Source: Ardenticatenaceae bacterium
GTDB taxonomy: Bacteria; Chloroflexota; Anaerolineae; Promineifilales; Promineifilaceae
NCBI GenBank assembly: GCA_020634245.1
Contig: JACKCC010000024.1
Location: forward strand, 52,192-116,191
Length of the DNA stretch: 64,000 bases
Direction: 5' to 3'
Of the stretch, positions 53,729 to 62,829 are shown in pieces. A model generated the notes under the pieces. That model was not told the DNA's origin, made no database searches, and saw only the letters and a list, made by a program, of their open reading frames with translations. Within the stretch, counting starts at the first letter, position 1; each line of letters starts with the position of its first letter. The position numbers and the translations under genes were made by a program.

Positions 53729-54142
53729 TCACTCTTTGCGACCTTTTTTAGCCAGGGCTTCTAGCCAATTATTCACCTGCTCACTTTTAGGACCATAAAA
53801 CCGTTTTGCGGGTCTTTTAGCCTGCCATTTGATGCTTATAAAAGTTAACGCCATTAATAACAAGGCGAATAAGCCCATGAAATATCCAACTATAACCAAC
53901 TGCAACTTCATAAGAAGCAAAGCAGACAGCATCATCATTATTCCTAAAATATATATCCCTTTCAAACGTTCATACCAAAATGAATTACTTCGTAATTTAT
54001 CCCAGACAGATTGGGTTGGAATTGTTGTATTTGAACGTTTGACGTTTACAGGCACAAGGCGTGGTAAAGATTGCCGACAGTGGGGGCAAACGGCCGTTTC
54101 CCCATCAATCAACTGTTTACAATTCGGACAATATCGGCACAT
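53729..54142 (-). CDS. Zinc-ribbon membrane protein
   Basis: 137 residues from MCRYCPNCKQLIDG, with GGAGG upstream; the frame to 54208 overlaps the next gene. An N-terminal zinc ribbon CRYCPNCKQLIDGETAVCPHC (two CxxC pairs) is followed by two helices (GIYILGIMMMLSALLLMKLQLVIVGYFMG). It lies between the kinase-like gene and the antiporter. Function unknown. Confidence 0.7.
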   Translation of the reverse strand: MCRYCPNCKQLIDGETAVCPHCRQSLPRLVPVNVKRSNTTIPTQSVWDKLRSNSFWYERLKGIYILGIMMMLSALLLMKLQLVIVGYFMGLFALLLMALTFISIKWQAKRPAKRFYGPKSEQVNNWLEALAKKGRKE

Positions 54143-54155
54143 CACTCCCTCCTTT

Positions 54156-56084
54156 TTACGCTTCAAACTTGAGTACAACTTCTTCCAGGCTCGTGGGCGA
54201 GCCGACAACTGTCACCCTGTCGTGCAGTTTGAGCCGGGTGTAGCCGTGTGAAACGATAGTATGGCCGTCACGGTTCAGAGACAAAATCAACGTGTCCAGC
54301 GGCAGGCGCAAATCACGAATGTACAGGCCATCCAGCGCCGGATCGCAGACCTCAATGTCAATCATATCCTGAGCCGGGTCTATTCCTAAAATCATAGAGG
54401 CAGTCGATGGCGAACGTACAAAATGATCGAGCAGACTGACCAACGCCGTGCCCGGTTCGACAATTAATGCGCCCAATTCATAAAATCGATCAAAGTTACG
54501 GCGTTCATTCAAACGGACAACCATCGTTTCCGTCCCAAAATGTTCGTAAAACATTTCGCAAAGCTGGTAGTTTTCCTCATCGGACAATAGGGTCACAATG
54601 GCATCAACCTGACCGGCGCCAATTTGCTCTAAGCCGGCGCGATCCATTTGCAGAAGAGGGCAGACGGTGATGTCGCCATTGCTCAGTTGGGGCAGATAGG
54701 ATTCGTCCAGACAGGCCAGTTTGACCTGCCAGTTATGGTTTTGCAACTGCCGGGTGAGGGCCAGAGCTTGATCGTCCACACCAAAAATCAGCGCATCACG
54801 CACGCCATCGAACACGGCCGTTTCCCCCCGCGGATGTGCCTCTCCTACCCGATTAATCGCCCACTTGATGAACGGCGGACCGATGATCTGGCTCAACACA
54901 ATCACCGAAATGACAATCGTAGCAAAATCTTCACCCCAACCGGGAAATTCGACGGCCACCTCCTTGGCCAGCCCTAATCCGACACCCGCCTGAGTCACAA
55001 ACGCCATCCAGGTAAATCTGCTGCGCCGCATCGAATCACCGGCCAAAATTCCGCCGCCTAACGAGCCGACAAAAATCCCCACCAGGCGCACGGCAAACAA
55101 AGCCAGGGCAATTAGCCAGGCTTCGGCCAGCACATCCAATTCCAGGGCGATGCCGGTCAACGTGAAAAAGGCGACGTAGGTGGGCAGGCTCATATCGTGC
55201 AGCCGTTTGGCCGCTTCGACACGGTAGCCAGTGAAATTGGTGATGTAAAAGCTGCCGATCATACAGATGAGCAGCGGCTCCAGCAGAACTTCAAAGGGGA
55301 GCGATTCGTGGCTGTAGGTGCGAACGGCCGTTGACAGCACAAACACGCCGTAGCCAAGCAACAATATCAACCCTGATTTCAAGTGGCGTTGGATGTGCCC
55401 CGAAAGGATGAACTGCAAAATCTTGCCCACCAACAAGCCAATGGCCAGGGAAAGCAGCAGTTCAAACAACAGCAAGATCATGAATCCCACATTGAAATGA
55501 AGATGGGTCATGATCGCGTCGGCAATTTCCAGGTTGACGGTAAAAACGATAATAACAATCACGTCAATGAGCATCGTAACGCCAACAATTGTTTGGGTAA
55601 ACGGTCCTTTGGCGCGCAGTTCATTAACAATCGCTATCACCGAAGATGGCGAACGAGCTAATAAAATAGCGCCGCCTAACAGGGCAACGGCCGTTCGCTC
55701 ACCCACAGACATCGCCTGCATAAACGGAATGAAATCCGCCAACAAAAAGAGGACCAGGCTGCCAATGGAGGGGACGACCAGTGTGTTTCCCAATGTAACC
55801 CAGCCGATACTTTTGAAACGGCCGCGCAGTTCACTGATGTACAATTCGCTGCCAGCGGCAAAAGCGATATAGCCTAGCGCCACCTCATCCACAAAATGTA
55901 ATGGGGCAATCGACTCCACTGGAACCAGATTGAGCACAAAGGGGCCAACAAAAATACCGGCCAGCAAAAATCCGCTAATCAGGGGTAAATGGGCACGGGT
56001 GAAAAAGTCGCCAATCTGCCGCGATGCCAGGGCCACAATGGCAAAACCGGCCACCACGACGAGGATGTCTGTCGAGAAATTCAT
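54156..56084 (-). CDS. CPA2 cation:proton antiporter with RCK/TrkA domains
   Basis: 642 residues. Residues ~1-400 have about 12 helices of the Na+/H+ exchanger (CPA2) fold: LPLISGFLLAGIFVGPFVL, and the ion-site region VGVTMLIDVIVIIVFTV. Residues ~425-540 are a TrkA-N/RCK domain (DALIFGVDDQALALTRQLQ) and ~555-642 TrkA-C (DGLYIRDLRLPLDTLILSLNRDG). It exports Na+ or K+ in exchange for protons, with nucleotide or ion control through RCK. TATGAT lies six bases before the ATG. Confidence 0.92.
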   Translation of the reverse strand: MNFSTDILVVVAGFAIVALASRQIGDFFTRAHLPLISGFLLAGIFVGPFVLNLVPVESIAPLHFVDEVALGYIAFAAGSELYISELRGRFKSIGWVTLGNTLVVPSIGSLVLFLLADFIPFMQAMSVGERTAVALLGGAILLARSPSSVIAIVNELRAKGPFTQTIVGVTMLIDVIVIIVFTVNLEIADAIMTHLHFNVGFMILLLFELLLSLAIGLLVGKILQFILSGHIQRHLKSGLILLLGYGVFVLSTAVRTYSHESLPFEVLLEPLLICMIGSFYITNFTGYRVEAAKRLHDMSLPTYVAFFTLTGIALELDVLAEAWLIALALFAVRLVGIFVGSLGGGILAGDSMRRSRFTWMAFVTQAGVGLGLAKEVAVEFPGWGEDFATIVISVIVLSQIIGPPFIKWAINRVGEAHPRGETAVFDGVRDALIFGVDDQALALTRQLQNHNWQVKLACLDESYLPQLSNGDITVCPLLQMDRAGLEQIGAGQVDAIVTLLSDEENYQLCEMFYEHFGTETMVVRLNERRNFDRFYELGALIVEPGTALVSLLDHFVRSPSTASMILGIDPAQDMIDIEVCDPALDGLYIRDLRLPLDTLILSLNRDGHTIVSHGYTRLKLHDRVTVVGSPTSLEEVVLKFEA

Positions 56085-56090
56085 ATCCCG

Positions 56091-56096
56091 ATCATA
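56091..56096 (-). promoter_or_regulatory. -10 box, apparently leaderless promoter
   Basis: TATGAT, then CGGGAT, then ATG at 56084. The six-base spacing is the same as at 25498, 50306 and 62023. Confidence 0.5.
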
Positions 56097-56132
56097 CCTC
56101 TGTCTTTGATTTTCTGCCGCTAAATATTGGGG

Positions 56133-56543
56133 TTAGTGGATGGAGAGGAATTGGGAAGGGGAAACGGCCGTACTCCCAAACTCGGCCAAAATCTTCTTGT
56201 CAAACGTCACCAAAGGCACATTCAAATCTTGGGCCAGCGCGACAAACTCGCAATCGTAAGCCGAACAACTGCTGCTATCAACCAAACTGATTACCGTAGC
56301 TGATGCAATTGTATGTTCAAACCCAGTCATCATCGCTTCGGCATCGCGCATGATGATTTTCGCCTCTGCTAATGACATTTGCTGACGGCGCATGTAGAGG
56401 GCCAGTACATTGCGGAATTCGCTCCGCCATAAAAGTGGCGCGGCCCAGTTCGAATCCTGGCGAAAAATCTGCTGTGCGGTTGTAGTCAGCTCTTGGCTGG
56501 GCAAAAAAATGTAGCTGATAACATTGGTATCGACAACGATCAT
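56133..56543 (-). CDS. vapC: PIN-domain toxin, VapC-like
   Basis: 136 residues. PIN acidic residues: Asp in MIVVDTNVISYIF, Glu in LLWRSEFRNVLALYM, Asp in SAYDCEFVALAQDLNVPLVTFDKKIL. VapC-type toxins cut tRNA or rRNA. Start overlaps the antitoxin stop by 4 bp. Confidence 0.9.
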   Translation of the reverse strand: MIVVDTNVISYIFLPSQELTTTAQQIFRQDSNWAAPLLWRSEFRNVLALYMRRQQMSLAEAKIIMRDAEAMMTGFEHTIASATVISLVDSSSCSAYDCEFVALAQDLNVPLVTFDKKILAEFGSTAVSPSQFLSIH

Positions 56544-56779
56544 GGACGGCCCTCGTTTTTGGCCTGGTTGATTTCTTCCTCTGTCGCCACAAATTTGAGG
56601 CTTTCACGAATAACTCTGGCACGCTCAATGAATTCATCCGGGTCAATGCGATAACTCATGACGGCACGCTCCATCAGCGTAATGATTTCGCTGTTTATAC
56701 TGCGCCGATTACGTTTGGCTTGCTCTTTGAGCCGTTCGTACACATCTTCAGGGATGTTCTTTACTGTAATTGTCGGCAT
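56540..56779 (-). CDS. Ribbon-helix-helix antitoxin (FitA/VapB-like)
   Basis: 79 residues from MPTITVKNIPEDVYERLKEQAKRNRRSINSEIITLMERAV, an Arc/CopG-like ribbon-helix-helix of the FitA type; GAGGTG lies upstream. Longer frames to 56845 are unlikely. The C terminus would bind the PIN toxin. It presumably autorepresses the pair. Confidence 0.88.
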   Translation of the reverse strand: MPTITVKNIPEDVYERLKEQAKRNRRSINSEIITLMERAVMSYRIDPDEFIERARVIRESLKFVATEEEINQAKNEGRP

Positions 56780-56846
56780 TTCACACCTCATAGGTTTCGT
56801 TTTGATTCCATTGTGAAACCAAACCAGAGTTTTGTCAATCAACAAT

Positions 56847-57623
56847 TCATAGACCGTTCCATTTTCGTTTCAAGTTTCGTTTGGGCGATTCGCTAGCCAA
56901 AAAAGAAGGGACATCAGAGGGATTGACGCCCGCTTCTTTCCATGACCAGCCACAAGTAGGGCAATGTTCTGGGTTCTCGGTACCCATCTCTCCTAATGTC
57001 CATGAACCATCACATTGAGGGCAGCGTGCCTTCTGCCACATAATAGTTCGGGTAGGCAGAGATACCTCCCCAGGTACACCCCGCGTAATCCGCAAATAAA
57101 TTTCTATACCAGACGAACCAAACACAATGATATAAAAAACAATCGCGGCTAATTGGTTTCCAATGATCGGCTGCAAATAACCATAGATAAAGGGCGAGGC
57201 AATGGTCAAAGCAAAAAGTGGAAAACGATTTCGAAAAGCACTACCAAAGAAAAATCCCATCAAACCTAATAAAGGGCCAAAACAAGCCAACATATACATG
57301 TCATCTTTGTAACAGCAAGATGTTTGAGTCACAATCCACATCAACCCAAAAGCTGTTACCCCGCCAATAATGCCCCACGGAGCACCCGCAAAAAAACGGC
57401 TTGCATCGGGAAAGTTTTCGCCTGTAAAGTAACTGGCTATAAATAAAGGTATAGCTGAAAACGACAAAATGCTAACCCAGCAGGATAAAATCCAGGCCCA
57501 CTGTGCCCAGGGTTCAGTTTGCATCATGATCAATAAGGCAACAAGTAATGATGCGAAAAAAATGCCAATTGTCGCCAACAATGTTTTGCCCCATTGTTTT
57601 CTATTATTTGCTTTGGTATCCAT
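56847..57623 (-). CDS. Membrane protein with C-terminal zinc ribbon
   Basis: 258 residues. About six helices (TLLATIGIFFASLLVALLIMM, WILSCWVSILSFSAIPLFIASYF, AAIVFYIIVFGSSGIEIYL) then a zinc ribbon ARCPQCDGSWTLGEMG..EHCPTCGWSWKEAG. Lower GC than its neighbours and no ACGGCCGT. Probably co-acquired with the toxin pair. Function unknown. Confidence 0.65.
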   Translation of the reverse strand: MDTKANNRKQWGKTLLATIGIFFASLLVALLIMMQTEPWAQWAWILSCWVSILSFSAIPLFIASYFTGENFPDASRFFAGAPWGIIGGVTAFGLMWIVTQTSCCYKDDMYMLACFGPLLGLMGFFFGSAFRNRFPLFALTIASPFIYGYLQPIIGNQLAAIVFYIIVFGSSGIEIYLRITRGVPGEVSLPTRTIMWQKARCPQCDGSWTLGEMGTENPEHCPTCGWSWKEAGVNPSDVPSFLASESPKRNLKRKWNGL

Positions 57624-57689
57624 AATGTACTATACGGAAATTTTTCGAGTCCGATTCAGGTAGACTTCCTTGAAGTAGCGTTACAAGGC

Positions 57690-57729
57690 AAATAAAAAAG
57701 CCCGGATAAAGGTGAACTCTGTCCGGGCC
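57690..57729 (-). terminator. Terminator of the gcv operon
   Basis: Minus strand: GCCCGGA, 15-base loop, TCCGGGC, then TTTTTTATTTG. It lies 20 bp after the gcvP stop codon. Confidence 0.8.
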
Positions 57730-57748
57730 GGTAAAAACTGGTCAATTA

Positions 57749-59892
57749 TCAGGCATAATCCTCAATGGGCAAGCAGGTACAAACCAGATTGCGGTCGCCA
57801 TAGACATTGTCAATGGGCGTTCATGTTAGCCCATCCAAGATTACACTTGCGCCATCTTCATGGACGATGGCGCAGATTTTCTCAATCGCCTGCTCTATTT
57901 TACGCCATGAACAGAGGTGAGCCATCAACGCCGCCAAATTGGCTTTTTCCATGTTTGGCTGCTTTGACTTCCAAATCGTCAGCATCAATGTTGCCATTCT
58001 CATCCTGAGCCACAGCAACCCTCCATTCCCCGCCATCGCCGCGCTGGCCGGATTGGTCCCGTGGGCCGAACTGGGGATGAGGAACGATATTACGATGCCT
58101 TCGCGCGCGATTTGTGATAGGCGCGGATGACCAGCATCCGGCATATTCGCCAGATGCGAAGTTGGGTTGGAGACGGCCTGAACCCCTGTCTCCTTGGCGC
58201 CAGTTCTCCAGCCGCCGGAACATCTCACGAAGCCTGGTCTGATGGCCCGGGGCAGGGTGCATCTGGCCAGGTCAGGCGGGTGATGAGCAACATCTCTACC
58301 GCCGCATTGAGCTTCATCGTGCAGGACCCCAGCGGAATCATCGAATGGGCCAGTGACAAATCCACGCTTTGCAGCCGGTGATGCAGCGCATCATCTCCGC
58401 TTCCCGACTGGTAGATGTTGAAGACAGGATGGTCAGGAACTTACTCGTTCGCTGATGCGGCGCGGCATAATCCAACTTTACGCCATCGGCCAGCTGCTCA
58501 AAATCGCCGCTCAGGCCAAAGATGGCAAACAACAGCTTGAGACTGCTGACACCGGAGGCTTCATCCGCGACACCCCACCGAACCATCGGCGAAGTAGCGC
58601 AGATTGACTTCAGCGCCAGGGCACGCATGAATTTCGGCCTGGGTCTTGGGGCCGCCGCTGATTTTGAGGGTGTCGAACAACAGCGCATCGTTGAGTTTAT
58701 GGCATCCGGTACTTCCAGGGCTGCCAGGACACCCGGTCAGCAACAACTGGCTGAAGATGCGCCGCAGCCCTTCCGGGCCGCGATAAACGCGTACATCGAG
58801 GCCATGATGGCCAGAAGCACCTGCGCGGTCTGAATGTGCTGGTCGCCTTTTCGCGGCGGATGTGCTGCTCGCGGGTTTGTAGCTCCAGCACCGGTTTGCC
58901 GTTGGCGTCAATGGAGGCGCTGATGAGGCGGCCGGGCATGATGCGCTGATATTTTTCCATCGTTTGGCCATGTAGGCGGCGCGGGCCGCCAAAGCCCATG
59001 GGCAAGCAAAGCGCTGCGTGTTGCCCACCGCCACATCAGCGCGAAATTCGCCGGGGCGCGCAGAACACAGCGATTACAAGATGTCGAGTGGCGACGACGG
59101 CTAAAGCGCCGTGTTCGTGGGCTTGAGCAATGAAGGGCCATAGTCAGAATGTCACCGTAGGTGGTGGGGGATAGTTGTAAGACGCCAAAGGTAGTCAGCT
59201 GTCGGCGCAAAATTCATACGTTCATGATTGCCGACGACGACGTTGATGCCTAATGGTTCAGCGCCGGGTCTGGACGACGGCGATGGTTTGCGGATGGCAC
59301 ACTGGAGACGAAAATGTATTCGCTTTAGATTTGCGCGGCATGGCTCGTTGGCACAGGCAGGTCATGGCTGGCAGCGGCGGTGCCCCTGTCGAGCAGGGAG
59401 GCGTTGGCGATTTCCAGTCCGGTCAGGTCGGTGACCATCGTCTGAAATTTATCAATGCTTCAGCCGCCCTAGGAGATTTCGGGCTGGTGGGGGTGTAGGT
59501 GTACCAGCCGGGGTTTCCAGGATGTTGCGCTGGATGACGGGCGGGGTGACGGTGCCGGGTAGCCCATGCCGATGAAGTTGCATGATTTGTTCTGGGCGGC
59601 TAACTGCGCAGTTCGTTGCAGCAGCCGTTTCACTGCGTGGCGGTTCCAGATTCAAATGGCCGACCATGCGGATGGAGGCAGGCACGGCCTGGTCGACGAA
59701 GTTCTTCCGGGAGGACAGGCCCAGCGTCGCATGTGGCTGACGTCGTGGCTGCGGGCCCGATGTGGCGCTTGACGAAGCGGTCGGCCGGCTGGGTAAATCG
59801 CGGTTGTTCGGGGAACGGCTGTTGGCCGACGGTTCGTGGCTGGCTTCGATGAAGTCCTGCCAGTTGGTTTTAAATTAACCTTGTAGGCTCAT
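57749..59892 (-). pseudogene. gcvP: Glycine dehydrogenase (P protein), broken by many indels and a deletion
   Basis: The minus strand encodes pieces of a GcvP in shifting frames. They run from the ATG at 59892 with FVKRHIG near the start, through ISASIDANGKPVLELQTREQ and HIRREKATS, to IPSSAHGTNPASAAMAG, DG-x-NMNA and the C-terminal YGDRNLVCTCLPIEDYA-stop. The total is ~2.1 kb against ~2.85 kb for intact genes. After NMNA the sequence jumps to NVYGDRN, so the PLP-Lys region is missing. Several breaks are single-base losses from doubled bases (for example AAC to AC after ACCAGC). Either a true pseudogene or poor consensus sequence. Confidence 0.85.
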
Positions 59893-60092
59893 ATTTTTCT
59901 CAGTGGGAAGGTGGTAGCTGGAGCGGCTGGCAGCTGGCTGCTGGTATGGACTGGCAACCAGAAACTAGCCACCAACTGCTAACAACTGGTCCCGCTTTCC
60001 AGGTGGTGTAGGTGGCGGCGTCCACGGGTCGTCAAGCTCGGATGGGTTGCTGGTGCTTGATTTTGACCATCTCAGGCGGCCTACGGGTCCGG
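59893..60092 (-). pseudogene. Out-of-frame 3' end of gcvH and word-repeat spacer
   Basis: After the premature stop at 60093, the minus strand still contains the normal GcvH tail in other frames, including PSELDDPWTPPPTPPGKRDQ. Two or more small indels separate it from the 5' part. From ~59996 to 59908 comes a run of CAGTTGGTGGCTAG/GGCAGCTGGCTGC words, a variant of the repeat inserted in the glycine riboswitch. Confidence 0.75.
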
Positions 60093-60368
60093 TTATTGAC
60101 CATTCGGGGTGTCGATGAGGTCTTCGTTAACGGCCGTTACCTCACCGGAAACAGGCATGTACAGGTCGGCGGCGGCTTTGACTGATTCAACGACGCCGAA
60201 GGTGTCGCCCATGCCGAAGGCATCGCCCACATCGGGCAGTTCCAGGTAAACGATGTCCGACAGGGCATCCTGGGCGTGGTCAGAGACGCCCACTGTGGCT
60301 TCGTCCCCGTCAACTTTAATCCATTCATCTTCTTTGGTGTACAGTAATCCGGCTTCTATTTTGCTCAT
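60093..60368 (-). CDS. gcvH: Glycine cleavage H protein, C-terminally truncated
   Basis: 91 residues in frame; the family is usually ~125. It carries the lipoyl group between P, T and L proteins of glycine cleavage. Intact core: KEDEWIKVDGDEATVGVSDHAQDALSDIVYLELPDVGD and the lipoyl Lys in GVVESVKAAADLYMPVSGEV. After EDLIDTP the frame is lost (NGQ-stop), and the missing part is readable out of frame downstream. With gcvP it forms the riboswitch-controlled operon. Confidence 0.85.
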   Translation of the reverse strand: MSKIEAGLLYTKEDEWIKVDGDEATVGVSDHAQDALSDIVYLELPDVGDAFGMGDTFGVVESVKAAADLYMPVSGEVTAVNEDLIDTPNGQ

Positions 60369-60388
60369 CTTGTTTCTCCTATATTTTT

Positions 60389-60453
60389 GAGATTGGAGAC
60401 TAGAGATTGGAGATTAAAACCGGTCAGTCTCTAATCTCCAGTCTCCAGTTCTC
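60389..60453. repeat. Word-repeat hairpin between riboswitch and gcvH
   Basis: GAGATTGGAGACTAGAGATT and CTAATCTCCAGTCTCCAGTT form a long imperfect stem in the gcv mRNA between the riboswitch terminator and the gcvH start. Confidence 0.7.
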
Positions 60454-60465
60454 GGGAAATGGGAA

Positions 60466-60750
60466 TAAAAAAAGGACACGCGGCATCAATACTTGCTGCC
60501 GGTGTCCTCTGTCATTAACCTGAGAGATTCACAGTGCATGGCGCTGCTTGCCCCTTCGGTGCGTTTTAGTCGCTGATTGTTAGTTATTTGTAACTGGTGA
60601 ATGACCAGCCACTAGCAACTAACTGCCAGCAACCAATATCGCTTTCCAGAAATACCTGTCCGCCCGGTCCTTTTGCCTGAGAGTTTCAGGGCTTGTGTCT
60701 GCCCTTTGCCCCTTCGGCGATCTGAACAAATTCAGATTCTCTCCCGAACG
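60466..60750 (-). ncRNA. Tandem glycine riboswitch with terminator
   Basis: Minus strand. Aptamer 1 (60750 to ~60655) has GGGAGAGA, CGCCGAAGGGGCAAA and CTGAAACTCTCAGGCAAAAG-GACCG, the glycine-aptamer consensus. Aptamer 2 (to ~60490) has CACCGAAGGGGCAAG and AATCTCTCAGGT-TAATGACAGAGGAC. The expression platform is GGACACCGGCA...TGCCGCGTGTCC followed by TTTTTTT (to 60466). Glycine binding should prevent the terminator and turn on gcvH-gcvP. Aptamer 2 carries an extra ~60-nt hairpin (60577-60637) in its first helix region. Confidence 0.93.
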
Positions 60751-60851
60751 GCCGTTATCTACTTATGCAGTTGTGAAATAGTTCGAACGTGCTTTTATTG
60801 TACGCGCAGTGGGGCTGTGTGACAAGGGGCGATTACAGGGCCTAGAAAGCA

Positions 60852-60896
60852 TTCAGCCCCGGCCAGGAGGGAAAACCGGGGCTGAACACTTTTTTA
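60852..60896 (+). terminator. Strong hairpin with plus-strand U-tract
   Basis: TTCAGCCCCGG and CCGGGGCTGAA (11-bp stem) followed by CACTTTTTT on the plus strand. No plus-strand gene lies upstream. It may serve the minus-strand hydrolase gene as a hairpin stop or insulate the gcv promoter. Confidence 0.6.
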
Positions 60897-60975
60897 TTGG
60901 CGACTTCGAGGATAAATATAACCCCGCTTTCTGAGTTTAACCTGAATTTAAGTTAAACGATTCCTGAGAAGTTGG

Positions 60976-61902
60976 TCAAACGATGGTTTGGGCTAAAGCG
61001 TCAAGGATATGCTGGCGCAGCCCGGCCACTTTCATGTGACCGGTGATGTGGCCGTCGGGGATGGTGGTATACGGCCGTTCCCTTAATGGAGACGCTGCAA
61101 ACAAATCACCATGATGTTCCAATCGGAAAAAGCGGTCGTGTTCACCCAGCAGCGGAAACACCTTATCGGGATCACAGCGCTCGTAGTAAGAAGTGAAATC
61201 AAACGCCCGGAAGATTTCCTGTTGAGAGACCGTCAACGGCCGGTCAAATAACCGGGCAATGTCCCACATAACCTGGGCCAGATTAGGCGATGACAGAAGC
61301 GGGATAACAGCCTTCGTCCGTTGGAAAACACCTTCATACAACAGACTGGTCGTACCTCCCCAACTGACACCGGTAACGGCCGTATCCACCACACCTTCCA
61401 TCTCAAAACAAGATTGCACTTGTTCCATCATCCTCAGCGAACAGGCAAACATCTGGTAGGCGTTCTGGACGGTGGCCAGCCCTTCTGCCGTGGGCTGCAT
61501 GTAACTCTCGTGAAAGGGAGCCTGAACGGCCACCGCATGGATATGAGACAAATCAGGATGGTAAAAGATGCGCTTCCAGGACAGGTCGTAGGGCATCTCA
61601 TTAAAACCGTGATGGAACATGACCAAAGGGGCAGCGGGATCAACTGCCGGGCGCACGTGAATGCGGCAGCGCAGTTCGCCAACCGTCGTGTCCAGCCAGA
61701 TAAAATGTTCACCAGGGGCTGTAATGCTGTAAACGGCCGTTTTCCGCCCATTCACCCTGGTTTGGGCCAACACCGTCTCAAACGTCGGCGCTTCCCGATA
61801 ACTGGTCTCAAACGAATCAGGCAGGCGGCGATTCAGCGTGTATAAGACAAATTTGTCAATATTTTCAGCAACCGTTTTATTCAAAGCAAAAGTCCACATC
61901 AC
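60976..61902 (-). CDS. Alpha/beta hydrolase-fold protein
   Basis: 308 residues; the ATG is chosen because AAGGAG precedes it, and MM at the start allows either Met. APLVMFHHGFNEMPY is the oxyanion-side strand, the nucleophile elbow is TAVTGVSWGGTTSLL (Ser), a late acid is probably in LLGEHDRFFRLEHHGD, and His is in IPDGHITGHM. No signal peptide. Substrate unknown. Confidence 0.8.
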   Translation of the reverse strand: MMWTFALNKTVAENIDKFVLYTLNRRLPDSFETSYREAPTFETVLAQTRVNGRKTAVYSITAPGEHFIWLDTTVGELRCRIHVRPAVDPAAPLVMFHHGFNEMPYDLSWKRIFYHPDLSHIHAVAVQAPFHESYMQPTAEGLATVQNAYQMFACSLRMMEQVQSCFEMEGVVDTAVTGVSWGGTTSLLYEGVFQRTKAVIPLLSSPNLAQVMWDIARLFDRPLTVSQQEIFRAFDFTSYYERCDPDKVFPLLGEHDRFFRLEHHGDLFAASPLRERPYTTIPDGHITGHMKVAGLRQHILDALAQTIV

Positions 61903-62022
61903 ATACTCCTTGACTGATCCCTTTTCATAATCTTACAACATCTACTGTCAAAATTGACCGCAATCTATCAATCTCTAATCCCCTCGATACCTGGACCTGT
62001 TTTTCGTTTTCCAATTTCCGCT

Positions 62023-62028
62023 TAAAAT
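62023..62028 (+). promoter_or_regulatory. -10 box, apparently leaderless promoter
   Basis: TAAAAT, then AGGTGC, then ATG at 62035: six-base spacing. The GGT could be read as a very weak ribosome site but is too close to the ATG. Confidence 0.45.
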
Positions 62029-62034
62029 AGGTGC

Positions 62035-62821
62035 ATGATTACCCTTTACTCCTGGAACGTTAATGGCATCCGCGCCGCCCAAAACAAAGGCTTTTTGGAC
62101 TGGCTGCAACAAACATCTCCCGACATCCTCTGTCTGCAAGAGACCAAAGCCCACCCCGACCAGTTAGACGACGACTTGCGCCAGCCGGAGGGCTACCACA
62201 CCTATTGGGCCAGCTCGGAACGCAAAGGTTACAGCGGCGTTGCCCTCTACTCACGCAACGAACCCAAGTCGGTGCAAATCGGCTTGGGGATCGCCGATTA
62301 TGACCGAGAAGGACGTACCATCGTGGCCGAATATGACGGCTTTGTGCTGATTGGCGCTTACTTCCCTAATGGCAGCCGCGACCACAGCCGCGTTCCCTTC
62401 AAGATGGCCTACAAAGCTGATTTTCTGGCCACCTGCAACGACTTGCGAGCAAAAGGTAAGCGCGTCATCTTTTGCGGTGATGTCAACACATCGCATCAGG
62501 ATATTGACCTGGCTCGGCCGCGGCAAAATCAAAACACGACCGGCTTTTTGCCGGAAGAACGGGCCTGGATCGATGAGGTGGTGGATCAAGGCTACGTGGA
62601 CAGTTTCCGCGATTTGTACCCGGAACAAACCGGCGCTTATTCGTGGTGGTCGTATATTGGCGGGGCGCGGGACCGGAATGTGGGCTGGCGGCTGGATTAT
62701 TTTTTTGTGAGTCCTGATGTACGACCGTTCATCCACAATGCTGCCATCCACCCAGATGTCATGGGATCGGACCACTGTCCGGTCAGCCTGACGCTAAAGG
62801 ATGAAATCAGAAGGCAGAAGG

Positions 62822-62829
<8 letters not shown>
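62035..62829 (+). CDS. xth: Exodeoxyribonuclease III
   Basis: 264 residues. It cleaves DNA at abasic sites and has 3'-5' exonuclease activity. LYSWNVNGIRAAQNKGFLDWL, ILCLQETKAH (metal Glu), RKGYSGVALYSR, VIFCGDVNTSHQDIDLARP (catalytic Asp/Asn), SWWSYIGGARDRNVGWRLDYFFVS and GSDHCPVSLTL (Asp-His) are the AP-endonuclease motifs. Complete. Confidence 0.96.

Noticed and set aside
57821..59852. Several 60-150 residue open frames on both strands
   Set aside because: The minus-strand ones are fragments of the broken gcvP in different frames; the plus-strand ones are shadows.
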